From a virus: DNA of 23,988 bases. Both the position numbers and the translations under genes were made by a program. The DNA lies in IMG/VR virus record IMGVR_UViG_3300028388_002332, positions 1-23,988 of that record; one strand, given 5' to 3'. Positions 17,461 to 23,988 of the stretch are shown one piece after another. How positions within the stretch are numbered: position 1 is the stretch's first letter; each line of letters opens with the position of its first letter. The notes beneath the pieces were generated by a model that was not told where the DNA came from, did no database searches, and saw only the letters and a list, made by a program, of their open reading frames with translations.

Positions 17461-19910
17461 TAATTCCAGTTTTTTGACCATCCTGGATTTGGAACTAATT
17501 CCCAAGGATTATACCAGCCAGGTTCATTTGATTCATCTTTTTCATGACTTAATTTTTCCACAAGATTTCTGTGTGGATCAGGATTTTTAAATATTCTAGG
17601 ATTTTGAGATAAGAACGTTAAAGGATTATGCTTATCTTTATTTTTAATTTCTTCCATTATATTTTTTTCTTCTTCCTTCATTCCTAATATAGCTCCTGCT
17701 AATGCCATAACAGCATCATAATTACCTTCTTTCATGTCAAAAGCTATAATCTGTCTAATTAAGAATATATCAGGAATACGTTCTATATTCCTTCTTGTTT
17801 CCTCACCTATTGTTGTTTCAGCTAATAACCATTCAGCTACTTTATCCATAAGTTCAGCTTTAGCTATATTATTACCAACCATGTAACCATATTGAGTAAT
17901 TTTTTTAGCATAAATGCCTGTATTATTTACATTTTGAGGACGAAAACAAAGTAAGTATTCTTTATCTCTATTTTTAAAATAGTTTTTACATTCATCACCT
18001 CTGTTAGCTTCAAACCATAATCCTCTTTTAGGATTACCATAAAAAGCTAATAACTTTTCTAAATTTGAGTAATATTCTTTTCTACCTCCTGGTGGTTTGC
18101 CAATATAAGATGCAACTATAGTATTACCAGAGTAACCATATAAAGTATATTTAGGATTCATTATAATATAGGTTGCACCTAAAGAATCTCCTTCATCAAT
18201 ATTATCTGATACATAAGGGTCATGTCCTACAAATTTATACATATCATCTGGAACTACACCATCTATTTCTTGAGGAAATTCATATATCATTATTGGCCCA
18301 TCTAAATCTTCTCTTTCATATCTATACTTATGTTCAAAGAAAGGTTTTTTAGATTTGTCTACTTCATAACCAACTCCTCTTGGAAAGTTAGAATCCCAAG
18401 ATAATTTAACAGGAGTATATATTTTTTCATATAACTTATTGTTCATTAACCCCTTTTCCCTCAACTGTGCTTCTGCTACAGGTAATATATTACCTTTATT
18501 AGATTGCCACATATCAGAAGGAATAAGTGGGCTATTCATTTTTTCATGAGCAAGTATTTGTGGATTATTAGCTTCTTCTGCTACTTCTCTTAATTTTTGA
18601 TAATAAGTTATAGCTTCTTCATAATTTGTATTACCATTTTCATCTTTAAAATCAGAAGCAGTCATATAAGCAGGTAAGAAAAATCCTATTTCTCCACTTT
18701 CTTCCCAATCATCATTAAATGTAACAAGATTGTATTGTTTGGGATGCATAAATATTTCTTTAGCAGGTATTATTGTTTCCATGTTTCCAGAAGTTCCAAG
18801 TGCTATTTGTACACCAAACTGACGAGAACCAACTCGTACTGTTGATTTATTAGAACCCCAAGCTTTAGTTAACAAACTAGTTAATCCTTGCTCTTCATAA
18901 ATTATATAATTATAACGTCCACCAGCAGCAGCTTGAGCACCATCTGGTTTATTGGGAGAGTAAACTACATGCGCAATATAAGAACCAGTACCTTCAGTAA
19001 TTTCTCTACCTTTATATATTGAAGTATATTCATGTCTCCAAAGATTTTTTTTGTTGTTAGGCCCAAGAGAACCTGCCATTTCTTTATAAAAAATATTTGG
19101 CTCGTAATCTTCATCACCAAATATTCCCCAAGCTCCAAGAGTTTTACTAACAGCTAACTCATTCATAGCATCTGAAATCTTTTTACAAAATTCAGATGAT
19201 TTGTTAACCTGTCCAGAACCTACACAAACTTCAGCTTTAGGTGGATTTTTTATTAAATCTTCTGTATAATATTTAGCGCCATCAAATACTATTGTATGTA
19301 AACAAACAGCAATTGCATAGAAGTAAGATTTACCTCCTCCACGTGCTCCAAGTTCACTAATATTTTTTGTAGGATTCCAATAAAGAGGAACCCCTTTCTC
19401 CTTCTCATGTATTTGTTTTATATTTTCTCTAGGAGATTTATATTTTTTTAATCTTCCTTCTTTATTAATTAAGGCTAAATATCTTTTTCTTTTATTTCTA
19501 GCCCATTTATTAAATGTAGAGGTAGAAGGTAACCCCTTTGTTTGAAGCTCTAAAACCCATTCATCAGATGTGAATTCATCATCATCAGACCATCCACTAA
19601 AACCTTCTGCTTCTAATACCATATAAGCTCTTTCCCATTCTATATCTCTTATTAAAGGTGTTATAGCTGTACGAGTATTCTGTTCTTCATCAACATCCAA
19701 AATTGTACCAAAGTTACCATAAAAAAATAACTTACCGGGCATATATCTAAATCCTCCAAACTCTCTACCCCACATTCCTTCAATACATCTAGTTTTAAGG
19801 TCTGCCCAGTAAGGTAAATATCTCGGATCATCAGGATGAAAATGCTTTATTTCATCAAGTAGAAATTGCTTTAGATTTTCTATTCTTATGTAATCTGTTT
19901 TGTATTTCAT
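17460..19910 (-). CDS. terL: Terminase large subunit (packaging ATPase and nuclease)
   Basis: The 816-residue protein drives DNA into the prohead and cuts concatemers. The ATPase motifs are clear: Walker A GARGGGKSY (188-196), Walker B YIIYEE (335-340) and coupling motif LGTSGN (371-376). The RNase H-like nuclease half shows FVGHDPYVSD (Asp564), LWFEANRGDE (Glu634) and EGNYDAVMALAGAI (Asp732), the usual acidic triad. The N-terminal ~180 residues, ahead of Walker A, are an extra domain relative to short terminases. No second in-frame Met occurs for 45 codons, so 19910 is the likely start. It overlaps the preceding gene by 56 nt. A separate small terminase subunit is not recognised. Confidence 0.93.
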   Translation of the reverse strand: MKYKTDYIRIENLKQFLLDEIKHFHPDDPRYLPYWADLKTRCIEGMWGREFGGFRYMPGKLFFYGNFGTILDVDEEQNTRTAITPLIRDIEWERAYMVLEAEGFSGWSDDDEFTSDEWVLELQTKGLPSTSTFNKWARNKRKRYLALINKEGRLKKYKSPRENIKQIHEKEKGVPLYWNPTKNISELGARGGGKSYFYAIAVCLHTIVFDGAKYYTEDLIKNPPKAEVCVGSGQVNKSSEFCKKISDAMNELAVSKTLGAWGIFGDEDYEPNIFYKEMAGSLGPNNKKNLWRHEYTSIYKGREITEGTGSYIAHVVYSPNKPDGAQAAAGGRYNYIIYEEQGLTSLLTKAWGSNKSTVRVGSRQFGVQIALGTSGNMETIIPAKEIFMHPKQYNLVTFNDDWEESGEIGFFLPAYMTASDFKDENGNTNYEEAITYYQKLREVAEEANNPQILAHEKMNSPLIPSDMWQSNKGNILPVAEAQLREKGLMNNKLYEKIYTPVKLSWDSNFPRGVGYEVDKSKKPFFEHKYRYEREDLDGPIMIYEFPQEIDGVVPDDMYKFVGHDPYVSDNIDEGDSLGATYIIMNPKYTLYGYSGNTIVASYIGKPPGGRKEYYSNLEKLLAFYGNPKRGLWFEANRGDECKNYFKNRDKEYLLCFRPQNVNNTGIYAKKITQYGYMVGNNIAKAELMDKVAEWLLAETTIGEETRRNIERIPDIFLIRQIIAFDMKEGNYDAVMALAGAILGMKEEEKNIMEEIKNKDKHNPLTFLSQNPRIFKNPDPHRNLVEKLSHEKDESNEPGWYNPWELVPNPGWSKNWN

Positions 19911-20229
19911 TAATACTTAAAACATTTATTTTTTCTTCTTTTTCAACATCTGATAAAATGTTTTCTAAATCATAGGAAGAACAATACCAAATATAATATT
20001 CATCTCTATATTTATCAAAGTATCTAGGATAAAAATACCAAACATATAAACAACTATTCAGTCCTGGCCCACATATTGTTCCATCAGTATTTTTTTCTCT
20101 ACAAAGAATATAATCTGGTTGATTGCTGTAAAATAATTCATTACCGTCTACATCTACTATTTTATACTCTCCATTTATAACTTCCTGAACACATTTTATA
20201 TGTTCGTCAAGTTTAACTATCCACTTCAA
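19855..20229 (-). CDS. Unknown small protein, probably TTG-initiated
   Basis: The 124-residue frame has no ATG anywhere. The first usable start is the TTG at 20229, five codons after the TAA that ends the upstream 52-residue gene in the same frame. The product is rich in Tyr, Trp, Asp and Cys (KCVQEV, LCREKNTDGTICGP, WYFYPRYFDKYRDEYYIWYC) and has a short basic tail. No family is recognised. It overlaps terL by 56 nt. A link with packaging is suggested by position only. It may instead be the second half of one broken gene. Confidence 0.55.
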   Translation of the reverse strand: MKWIVKLDEHIKCVQEVINGEYKIVDVDGNELFYSNQPDYILCREKNTDGTICGPGLNSCLYVWYFYPRYFDKYRDEYYIWYCSSYDLENILSDVEKEEKINVLSINEIQNRLHKNRKSKAIST

Positions 20230-20241
20230 TTTGTAATTGTT

Positions 20242-20400
20242 TTAATTAGCAAGCTCGTCTAAATCTTCATTTAATTCTAAATAGCACTGTTGGGCACTAC
20301 CTACAAACAAAGTTATGCAAAATAAATCAAACTCTTCTATAGGCACTACAAACCTTTTACCTGTTAAAAGATTCTTTTTGTACTTGTGTGTATTTTTCAT
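20242..20400 (-). CDS. Small 52-residue protein
   Basis: This short gene reads MKNTHKYKKNLLTGKRFVVP at its start and ends in an acidic tail (ELNEDLDELAN). It begins with an ATGA overlap with the upstream stop, which supports real translation. The middle is hydrophobic (FCITLFVG) but short for a transmembrane helix. Function is unknown. The same frame continues past its TAA into the next gene, so the pair may be one split ancestral gene. Confidence 0.55.
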   Translation of the reverse strand: MKNTHKYKKNLLTGKRFVVPIEEFDLFCITLFVGSAQQCYLELNEDLDELAN

Positions 20401-20801
20401 AATCCAAGTTGTTTAATCAAACGTTTAAGTTCCGACTTGTTTTTTACATACCCATTAAATATAGGGCTAGCATCTGTTTCTCCATACATCGTTACGCCTA
20501 CACCTTGATCTTCATTTCTCTTCTTATCATCAAAGTAAAGCTGAATCTCTCCATTTCCTTTATATGAGTGAAACCATTCATCAGGTTCATCATGTGATGA
20601 CTCAAATCCTAACTCTTTTACATCCTCTTGGTCTAAATACTTCACTCTAAACTCTGAGTTATATTCATCATAAGGAGGAAATACTTCCTTAGTACTTAAC
20701 ACTACTTTATTCCACTCTTTATTGCTTGAATCTGGATAACGCTCCTCGTATTCAAACCCTATGTGGAACTCTTCAGTATTTGGAGTGTAGTATTTATCCA
20801 T
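20397..20801 (-). CDS. Unknown 134-residue protein, phage type
   Basis: The product starts MDKYYTPNTEEFHIGFEYEE, contains FRVKYLDQEDVKELGFE and ends YVKNKSELKRLIKQLGL. From memory this layout recurs in small hypothetical proteins of Bacteroidetes phages and prophages, but no function is known to me. It is acidic, with beta-strand patterns and a C-terminal basic helix. It overlaps the next gene by 4 nt (ATGA). Its start immediately follows the preceding stop. Confidence 0.8.
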   Translation of the reverse strand: MDKYYTPNTEEFHIGFEYEERYPDSSNKEWNKVVLSTKEVFPPYDEYNSEFRVKYLDQEDVKELGFESSHDEPDEWFHSYKGNGEIQLYFDDKKRNEDQGVGVTMYGETDASPIFNGYVKNKSELKRLIKQLGL

Positions 20802-21365
20802 TTAAAGTAATTTTTGTTCAGATTTACTTTTTTTCCTTCCTCCTTTAATTCTTGTTTCTGTTTTTTCTTTAAGAAACTTAGATTCTATTTCTTCGTAGTT
20901 TTTAAGAAGTGCTGGTGTTTTAGATCGTATTCTATCTAATTTTTCAATATCAGTTAAAGAAGAATTTTCATAATCAAAGTTCCTTATAAATTTTGATCTT
21001 TGTATCATACTATCTATTTCTTCTTTTAAAGCCTTTTTAGCGGCACTTAAGCACTGATGCGGGTATTCCTCCAGACAAAGAATTATATCTTCGTCAGTCT
21101 CATCAAAATCACTATAATAAGTTTCCTTAAGCATGCTTAATCTTTCTTGATAAGGTATTCTGTAAAACTTATTTTTTTCAGGATCAGGATCGCACATAAA
21201 AAATACACAAACCATTTCTTTAGAAGAAATTCTTTTATTTTTATCTTCGTCTCTATTATACAATCTAGAAAATGGTTTCATAATGCTTAATTGCATATTA
21301 TCATTCCAGAAATTATATTTTTCATTTGTAAAATCTGGAGCTATATTTACTAGTCCATCATTCAT
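20802..21365 (-). CDS. Unknown 187-residue protein ahead of terL
   Basis: No family is recognised. The protein is charged and mainly helical after residue 90 (AAKKALKEEIDSMIQRS, IESKFLKEKTETR), with a basic Lys-rich C-terminus (KGGRKKSKSEQK) that could touch nucleic acid. The N-terminal half has an SSKEMVCVFFMCDPDPEKNK stretch. It lies two to four genes upstream of terminase, so a small-terminase role can be considered, but I see no helix-turn-helix. The start overlaps the upstream stop as ATGA. Confidence 0.78.
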   Translation of the reverse strand: MNDGLVNIAPDFTNEKYNFWNDNMQLSIMKPFSRLYNRDEDKNKRISSKEMVCVFFMCDPDPEKNKFYRIPYQERLSMLKETYYSDFDETDEDIILCLEEYPHQCLSAAKKALKEEIDSMIQRSKFIRNFDYENSSLTDIEKLDRIRSKTPALLKNYEEIESKFLKEKTETRIKGGRKKSKSEQKLL

Positions 21366-21679
21366 TGTACTTCTACATTTTGTTCAAGAACGTGAAGATT
21401 TAAAGTTAATTTATCAACACTGCCATCATTAAAAACTACATCTACACTCACTTTTTTAAAATAATCTCTTTTGCCTTGATCGTATAATCTTTTATGTACT
21501 TTACTTTTTACAGGATCAGTATTTATTGTTAATATAACTTTATTATCTTCTTTTTTAGCTTTAGTACATCCGCAGCTTTTAACTACTCTAGAAATATATT
21601 TATCTCCTTTATATTCAAAAGTTTCTTCTACTTGTGTAAATTCGAGTACTTCTTTTTCTACAAAGGTTTTATCCCACAT
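21362..21679 (-). CDS. DUF1573-like Ig-fold protein
   Basis: The 105-residue product carries VVKSCGCTKAKK (Cys36 and Cys38), followed by alternating beta strands (NKVILTINTD, FKKVSVDVVF, VDKLTLNLHVLEQN). The SCGCT motif leading into Ig-like strands is the signature of DUF1573, common in exported Bacteroidetes proteins. Here there is no signal peptide, so it would stay cytoplasmic or be built into the virion. A capsid decoration role is one possibility. Family membership is by motif. Confidence 0.7.
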   Translation of the reverse strand: MWDKTFVEKEVLEFTQVEETFEYKGDKYISRVVKSCGCTKAKKEDNKVILTINTDPVKSKVHKRLYDQGKRDYFKKVSVDVVFNDGSVDKLTLNLHVLEQNVEVQ

Positions 21680-21680
21680 T

Positions 21681-22040
21681 TTAACTCAATTTAAACATGT
21701 AAAGCGTTTGGTCAATCAATTGTTTGATTGAAATCAAAATATCTTGTATAGCAAGATCATCATTAGATAATTTAATTTGTGTTCCAATATAATCAGATAA
21801 TTCTTGAAAATAAGCTACATGATCTTCTTCTACATTTAATAATATTGCTGGAGGCATTTGTATTTGCTGTTTATTAAACTTAATAGATTTTTCAGCTAAA
21901 GAATCATTAAGATCAACAATAGCTTCATAAAAAGCACCTAAAGCTAAATGACGTGCATAAGAATCAGTTCTTAAATGCCAGTATCTACTAAGTGCTCCAG
22001 CTTGTTCAAGTTTGTTAAATATTTTGTTAAAATCAATCAT
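21681..22040 (-). CDS. Dps/ferritin-like small helical protein
   Basis: The 119-residue product is all-helical. Its start contains RYWHLRTDSYARHLALGAFYEAIVDLNDSL (residues 19-48), split by a T-x-S-x-x-x-H spacing like that of Dps and the small Dps-like proteins (DUF5856 type) found in phages: His22, His31, Glu39 and Asp43 could be metal ligands. The last helix is IKQLIDQTLYMFKL. The length is shorter than full Dps (about 160). It may protect phage DNA or bind metal. The call is from motif memory. Confidence 0.68.
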   Translation of the reverse strand: MIDFNKIFNKLEQAGALSRYWHLRTDSYARHLALGAFYEAIVDLNDSLAEKSIKFNKQQIQMPPAILLNVEEDHVAYFQELSDYIGTQIKLSNDDLAIQDILISIKQLIDQTLYMFKLS

Positions 22041-22224
22041 CAGTTGATATGCAAATTAGTTCACTAAGAAATTTTAAATCATTTTCATACTCTTTTTTTT
22101 CTCCTGGATGCAAAGCCTCCGTAAAGAAAAAATCATGCTTTTGAAATTCATTTACTATATTTAATAATTTAACTCTTTTATTATAATCAGATATTAATTG
22201 TGCTGTAATTGTTGTTTTATCCAT
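22033..22224 (-). CDS. Small 63-residue protein
   Basis: The product is charged and helical with a FQKHDFFFTEALHPGEKKEY middle. No family is recognised. It overlaps the downstream Dps-like gene and the upstream gene by 8 nt each, a recurring overlap in this cluster, which supports a real coupled gene. Confidence 0.65.
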   Translation of the reverse strand: MDKTTITAQLISDYNKRVKLLNIVNEFQKHDFFFTEALHPGEKKEYENDLKFLSELICISTDD

Positions 22225-22513
22225 TTTTAATTTGGTTTATTTCGTAAGGAGTTCCTACTTCGTTCATTGGTAAATAACCATATTCTCCATTTTCATGAAT
22301 AACTGCAATTGCAGGTTGAAATTTAGAATCAAAATTGTTATAAACAAGTCTAGGTAGTAATTTCTTTAAATTCTCTATTTCATATTCACATCTTAATTTC
22401 ATTCTACCATCAAAAGAATACTCTTCTATTTTTCTTTGTAAATATCTAATCTCTCTTCTAATTTTACCGGGTCGATACCAAGTTTTTTTCATTGTATTTA
22501 GGTATTGATTCAT
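22217..22513 (-). CDS. Small basic protein (98 residues)
   Basis: The product starts MNQYLNTMKKTWYRPGKIRR and has a helix (IEEYSFDGRMKLRCEYEIENL) and a beta-rich end (AIAVIHENGEYGYLPM). No family is recognised. Two Met codons compete as start: 22513 overlaps the upstream gene by 50 nt and lies in a hairpin, while 22492 (residue 8) overlaps by 29 nt and is also possible. Confidence 0.62.
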   Translation of the reverse strand: MNQYLNTMKKTWYRPGKIRREIRYLQRKIEEYSFDGRMKLRCEYEIENLKKLLPRLVYNNFDSKFQPAIAVIHENGEYGYLPMNEVGTPYEINQIKNG

Positions 22514-22700
22514 AGGTAGTAAATCTACCTACACCCCTTTTTCGTAGGAGTTTATTTTTAGTTAATTTTTTAAGTTCGTGAGATATATAAGAGCTTTCAG
22601 AATAACCCATTTCAATAGCAGCCTGTTTTGGCGTTACAGCTTCTTTCTTTTTTCTAAAATATTCTAATACTTTTAATTGTTTTTGAGTATAATTATTCAT
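22464..22700 (-). CDS. Winged-helix DNA-binding protein
   Basis: From the ATG at 22700 this gene encodes 78 residues (an ATG at 22709 adds three). The layout is YTQKQLKVLEYFRKKKEAVT, then PKQAAIEMGYSESSYISHEL as helix-turn-helix, then KKLTKNKLLRKRGVGRFTTYE as recognition-helix end and basic wing. This is the MarR/ArsR-like winged-helix pattern. It may regulate the late operon or be an accessory DNA-binding protein. The 22700 start overlaps the previous stop by 8 nt, as with two other genes here. Confidence 0.72.
   Translation of the reverse strand: MNNYTQKQLKVLEYFRKKKEAVTPKQAAIEMGYSESSYISHELKKLTKNKLLRKRGVGRFTTYESIPKYNEKNLVSTR
22511..22531 (-). promoter_or_regulatory. Inverted repeat over a start codon
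   Basis: The 7-bp arms at 22513-22519 and 22525-22531 (TAGGTAG and CTACCTA, 5-nt loop) sit immediately before and partly on the ATG at 22511-22513. In mRNA a hairpin here could mask that start or favour the internal ATG at 22492. It could also be an operator for the neighbouring winged-helix protein. Weak evidence; the repeat is inside coding sequence. Confidence 0.3.
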
Positions 22701-22875
22701 TAAGTACATCTCTTATTTCATAAATACCTTTTTTAATTCTCTCTTCTATAATATTTAATTCTTCTTCATTAAGATTATAATCATGAAATACTTTTACTAA
22801 ATATTTAATTAAATCTCTTAATTCTATTTTATGTGGTTCTTCTTTCCATCCCTTTAAATCACGAATTGATCCCAT
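22693..22875 (-). CDS. Small acidic 60-residue protein
   Basis: The product is MGSIRDLKGWKEEPHKIELR at its start, then helical with alternating charge (LIKYLVKVFHDYNLNEEELN). No family is recognised. It overlaps the glycosyltransferase gene end by 22 nt and the winged-helix gene by 8 nt with the preferred start. A real gene by overlap and charge pattern, function unknown. Confidence 0.6.
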   Translation of the reverse strand: MGSIRDLKGWKEEPHKIELRDLIKYLVKVFHDYNLNEEELNIIEERIKKGIYEIRDVLNE

Positions 22876-23792
22876 GTTGATTTTGCTTGAAAATTATACA
22901 ATATAAGTTTGTAAATTTGATTCTCTATAACATTAACTTTATCATTCATTACTCTTGCGATTTCATTTTTTATATGATAAATATCATAATTATCTTCTAT
23001 TCTAGAGCCTAACCAATCAATTTGTTTAGAAACCACCATAGGCACTGACTGCCAAATATGGTCTGCTGTAACTAAATTAAATGTTTCTGTAAGACTTACT
23101 TGCATTCCTAAATCCATAGCTGAAAGTAAATTTAAAAAGTCTTCCTTAGGTAACCAATTATGTTCAATAAGAATATGGTTTGTATTTCTAAACAAGCTTC
23201 TAATATTTTTCATAATTTCTGAATCAGCTTTATTCATATGAAATATTAAATTCTTTTGCATATCATTGGCGTAAGCTATAGCCGCAACAGCTTGATTAAA
23301 TTGATTTTTTAATATACGAGAAGCTCCAAAGCAAGAAATGTTTAATGAATCAGAGTTAAAGTTATTGCAAAATCTCTGAGGCTTTGGATAAATGTTAGGT
23401 AAGTAAATAACATTTTTATTTAATATTTCAGATAAATCGTTTGTTGTTTCTTCGTGATTAGAAGCTATATCACAATTATATCTAAATAACCAGTCAAACA
23501 CTTGTCCTTCTTCAGCTAAAAATTCTATTCTAGAGTGCGCTCTAACGATAAATTGTACATTAGAATGAATAGACATTAGCTCATCTATCTTTTCAGGAGT
23601 AACCCAAATAGCTTCTAATATAACAACATCAGGAAGATGTTCTACAATTAGTCTATCAATATCATTTCCATCTACAGCGTAATCTACTATAGAACTATTT
23701 ACATATTGAGAAGTTAAACTTGCAGCACCATCCAATCCAAAATTAGGATAACTAGTATTTTGCTGCTTTAATATAAAAAGAACTTTTTTCAT
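22854..23792 (-). CDS. GT-B-like glycosyltransferase
   Basis: The 312-residue product transfers a sugar from a nucleotide donor, judging by fold. The N-terminal half shows alternating strands and helices starting MKKVLFILK, with VVILEAIWV and QFIVRAHSR. The C-terminal half has the GT4-type layout: ISCFGASRILKNQFNQAV (residues 152-169), NLIFHMNK, HNWLPKEDFLNLLSAMDLGM, and SLTETFNLVTADHIWQSVP (233-251), where acidic residues (Glu237 and Asp244) take the donor-site place. It may modify phage DNA, virion proteins or host surface glycans to avoid exclusion. Target unknown. Confidence 0.8.
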   Translation of the reverse strand: MKKVLFILKQQNTSYPNFGLDGAASLTSQYVNSSIVDYAVDGNDIDRLIVEHLPDVVILEAIWVTPEKIDELMSIHSNVQFIVRAHSRIEFLAEEGQVFDWLFRYNCDIASNHEETTNDLSEILNKNVIYLPNIYPKPQRFCNNFNSDSLNISCFGASRILKNQFNQAVAAIAYANDMQKNLIFHMNKADSEIMKNIRSLFRNTNHILIEHNWLPKEDFLNLLSAMDLGMQVSLTETFNLVTADHIWQSVPMVVSKQIDWLGSRIEDNYDIYHIKNEIARVMNDKVNVIENQIYKLILYNFQAKSTWDQFVI

Positions 23793-23798
23793 TGTTTT

Positions 23799-23876
23799 TT
23801 ATTTTAAATATCCATTAGGGTGTGAATTCATTTGAATAGCTTTTCTATTTTCTACTATCTTTTCAAAACTTTCCAT
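23799..23876 (-). CDS. Possible micro-ORF (25 residues) before the glycosyltransferase
   Basis: ATG at 23876 gives MESFEKIVENRKAIQMNSHP and ends TAA at 23799-23801, leaving only 6 nt to the glycosyltransferase start. It overlaps the end of the Cys-rich gene. It could be a leader peptide or chance. No similarity is known to me. Confidence 0.3.
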   Translation of the reverse strand: MESFEKIVENRKAIQMNSHPNGYLK

Positions 23877-23982
23877 GCTTGCATTTTTTATTCGTTGTAA
23901 GAGCTTCTTTAAAGTCGCAACCACAACACTCCATTGTCCCATTTAAATAACACTGAGGGCACTGAGAAACCTTATATAGCAT
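23863..23982 (-). CDS. Cys-rich zinc-binding-like mini-protein (may extend past the window)
   Basis: From the ATG at 23982 the product has 39 residues: MLYKVSQCPQCYLNGTMECC then GCDFKEALTTNKKCKHGKF. The CPQC pair and ECCGC cluster with a late KKCKH look like a small zinc ribbon or knuckle. The frame is still open at the window edge, so an earlier start cannot be excluded. A nucleic-acid binding or assembly role is only a suggestion. Confidence 0.5.
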   Translation of the reverse strand: MLYKVSQCPQCYLNGTMECCGCDFKEALTTNKKCKHGKF

Positions 23983-23988
23983 ATTATC

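Noticed and set aside
20242-20244. Reassigned TAA as a sense codon joining the two frames
   Set aside because: TAA ends 18 other genes in the window, so recoding is unlikely; read-through or a TTG start fit better.
1-23988. tRNA genes, CRISPR arrays, insertion sequences, attachment sites
   Set aside because: No cloverleaf, regular spaced repeats, transposase or terminal direct repeats were seen; an integrase gene is also absent from the window.

Overview
The window looks like the packaging, head and tail module of a double-stranded DNA tailed phage (or prophage) that infects a Bacteroidetes/Flavobacteriia-type host. The reasons are the AT-rich DNA, A-rich leaders instead of strong Shine-Dalgarno sites, start/stop overlaps of the TAATG and ATGA kind, a DUF1573-like SCGCT protein, a Bacteroidetes-style signal peptide ending AFSQ, and an outer-membrane-type lipoprotein. 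Every gene I accept is on the minus strand, so the biological order runs from right (23988) to left (1). The packing of portal, capsid and neck genes recalls crAss-like podoviruses and Cellulophaga podoviruses, but that placement is from memory of family style and not from a search.

Right end, 19.9-24.0 kb: a tight run of small genes. It holds a Cys-rich mini-protein at the window edge, a GT-B-like glycosyltransferase, a winged-helix protein, several unknown small proteins, a Dps/ferritin-like small protein, a DUF1573-like Ig-fold protein, an unknown 187-residue protein, a 134-residue protein of a Bacteroidetes-phage type, and two small genes in one frame separated by a TAA. Neighbours mostly overlap by 4-56 nt, which suggests one translationally coupled transcript.

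Middle, 9.8-19.9 kb: the head module. It contains the large terminase (ATPase plus nuclease), a membrane-anchored coiled-coil protein, a GroEL-type chaperonin, a large portal protein, an acidic scaffold-like protein and the probable major capsid protein. The chaperonin lies directly between packaging and portal genes, as if dedicated to folding virion proteins.

Left, 1-9.8 kb: neck and tail module. It contains a lipoprotein related to N-formylglutamate amidohydrolases, a 374-residue unknown, a 252-residue neck/adaptor candidate, a 617-residue abundant-looking virion protein with an inserted phage domain, a 235-residue unknown, and a giant beta-helix protein (at least 1480 residues, continuing past position 1). 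The giant protein carries two homologous tailspike-like modules 768 residues apart, a three-copy repeat stalk and, unexpectedly, a Sec signal peptide.

Two intrinsic hairpin/terminator structures follow the two genes most likely to be abundantly expressed (major capsid and the 617-residue protein). Each lies only about 20 nt before the next start codon, which looks like attenuation setting stoichiometry inside a long late operon. Of 23 complete stop codons read, 18 are TAA, 5 TGA and none TAG.
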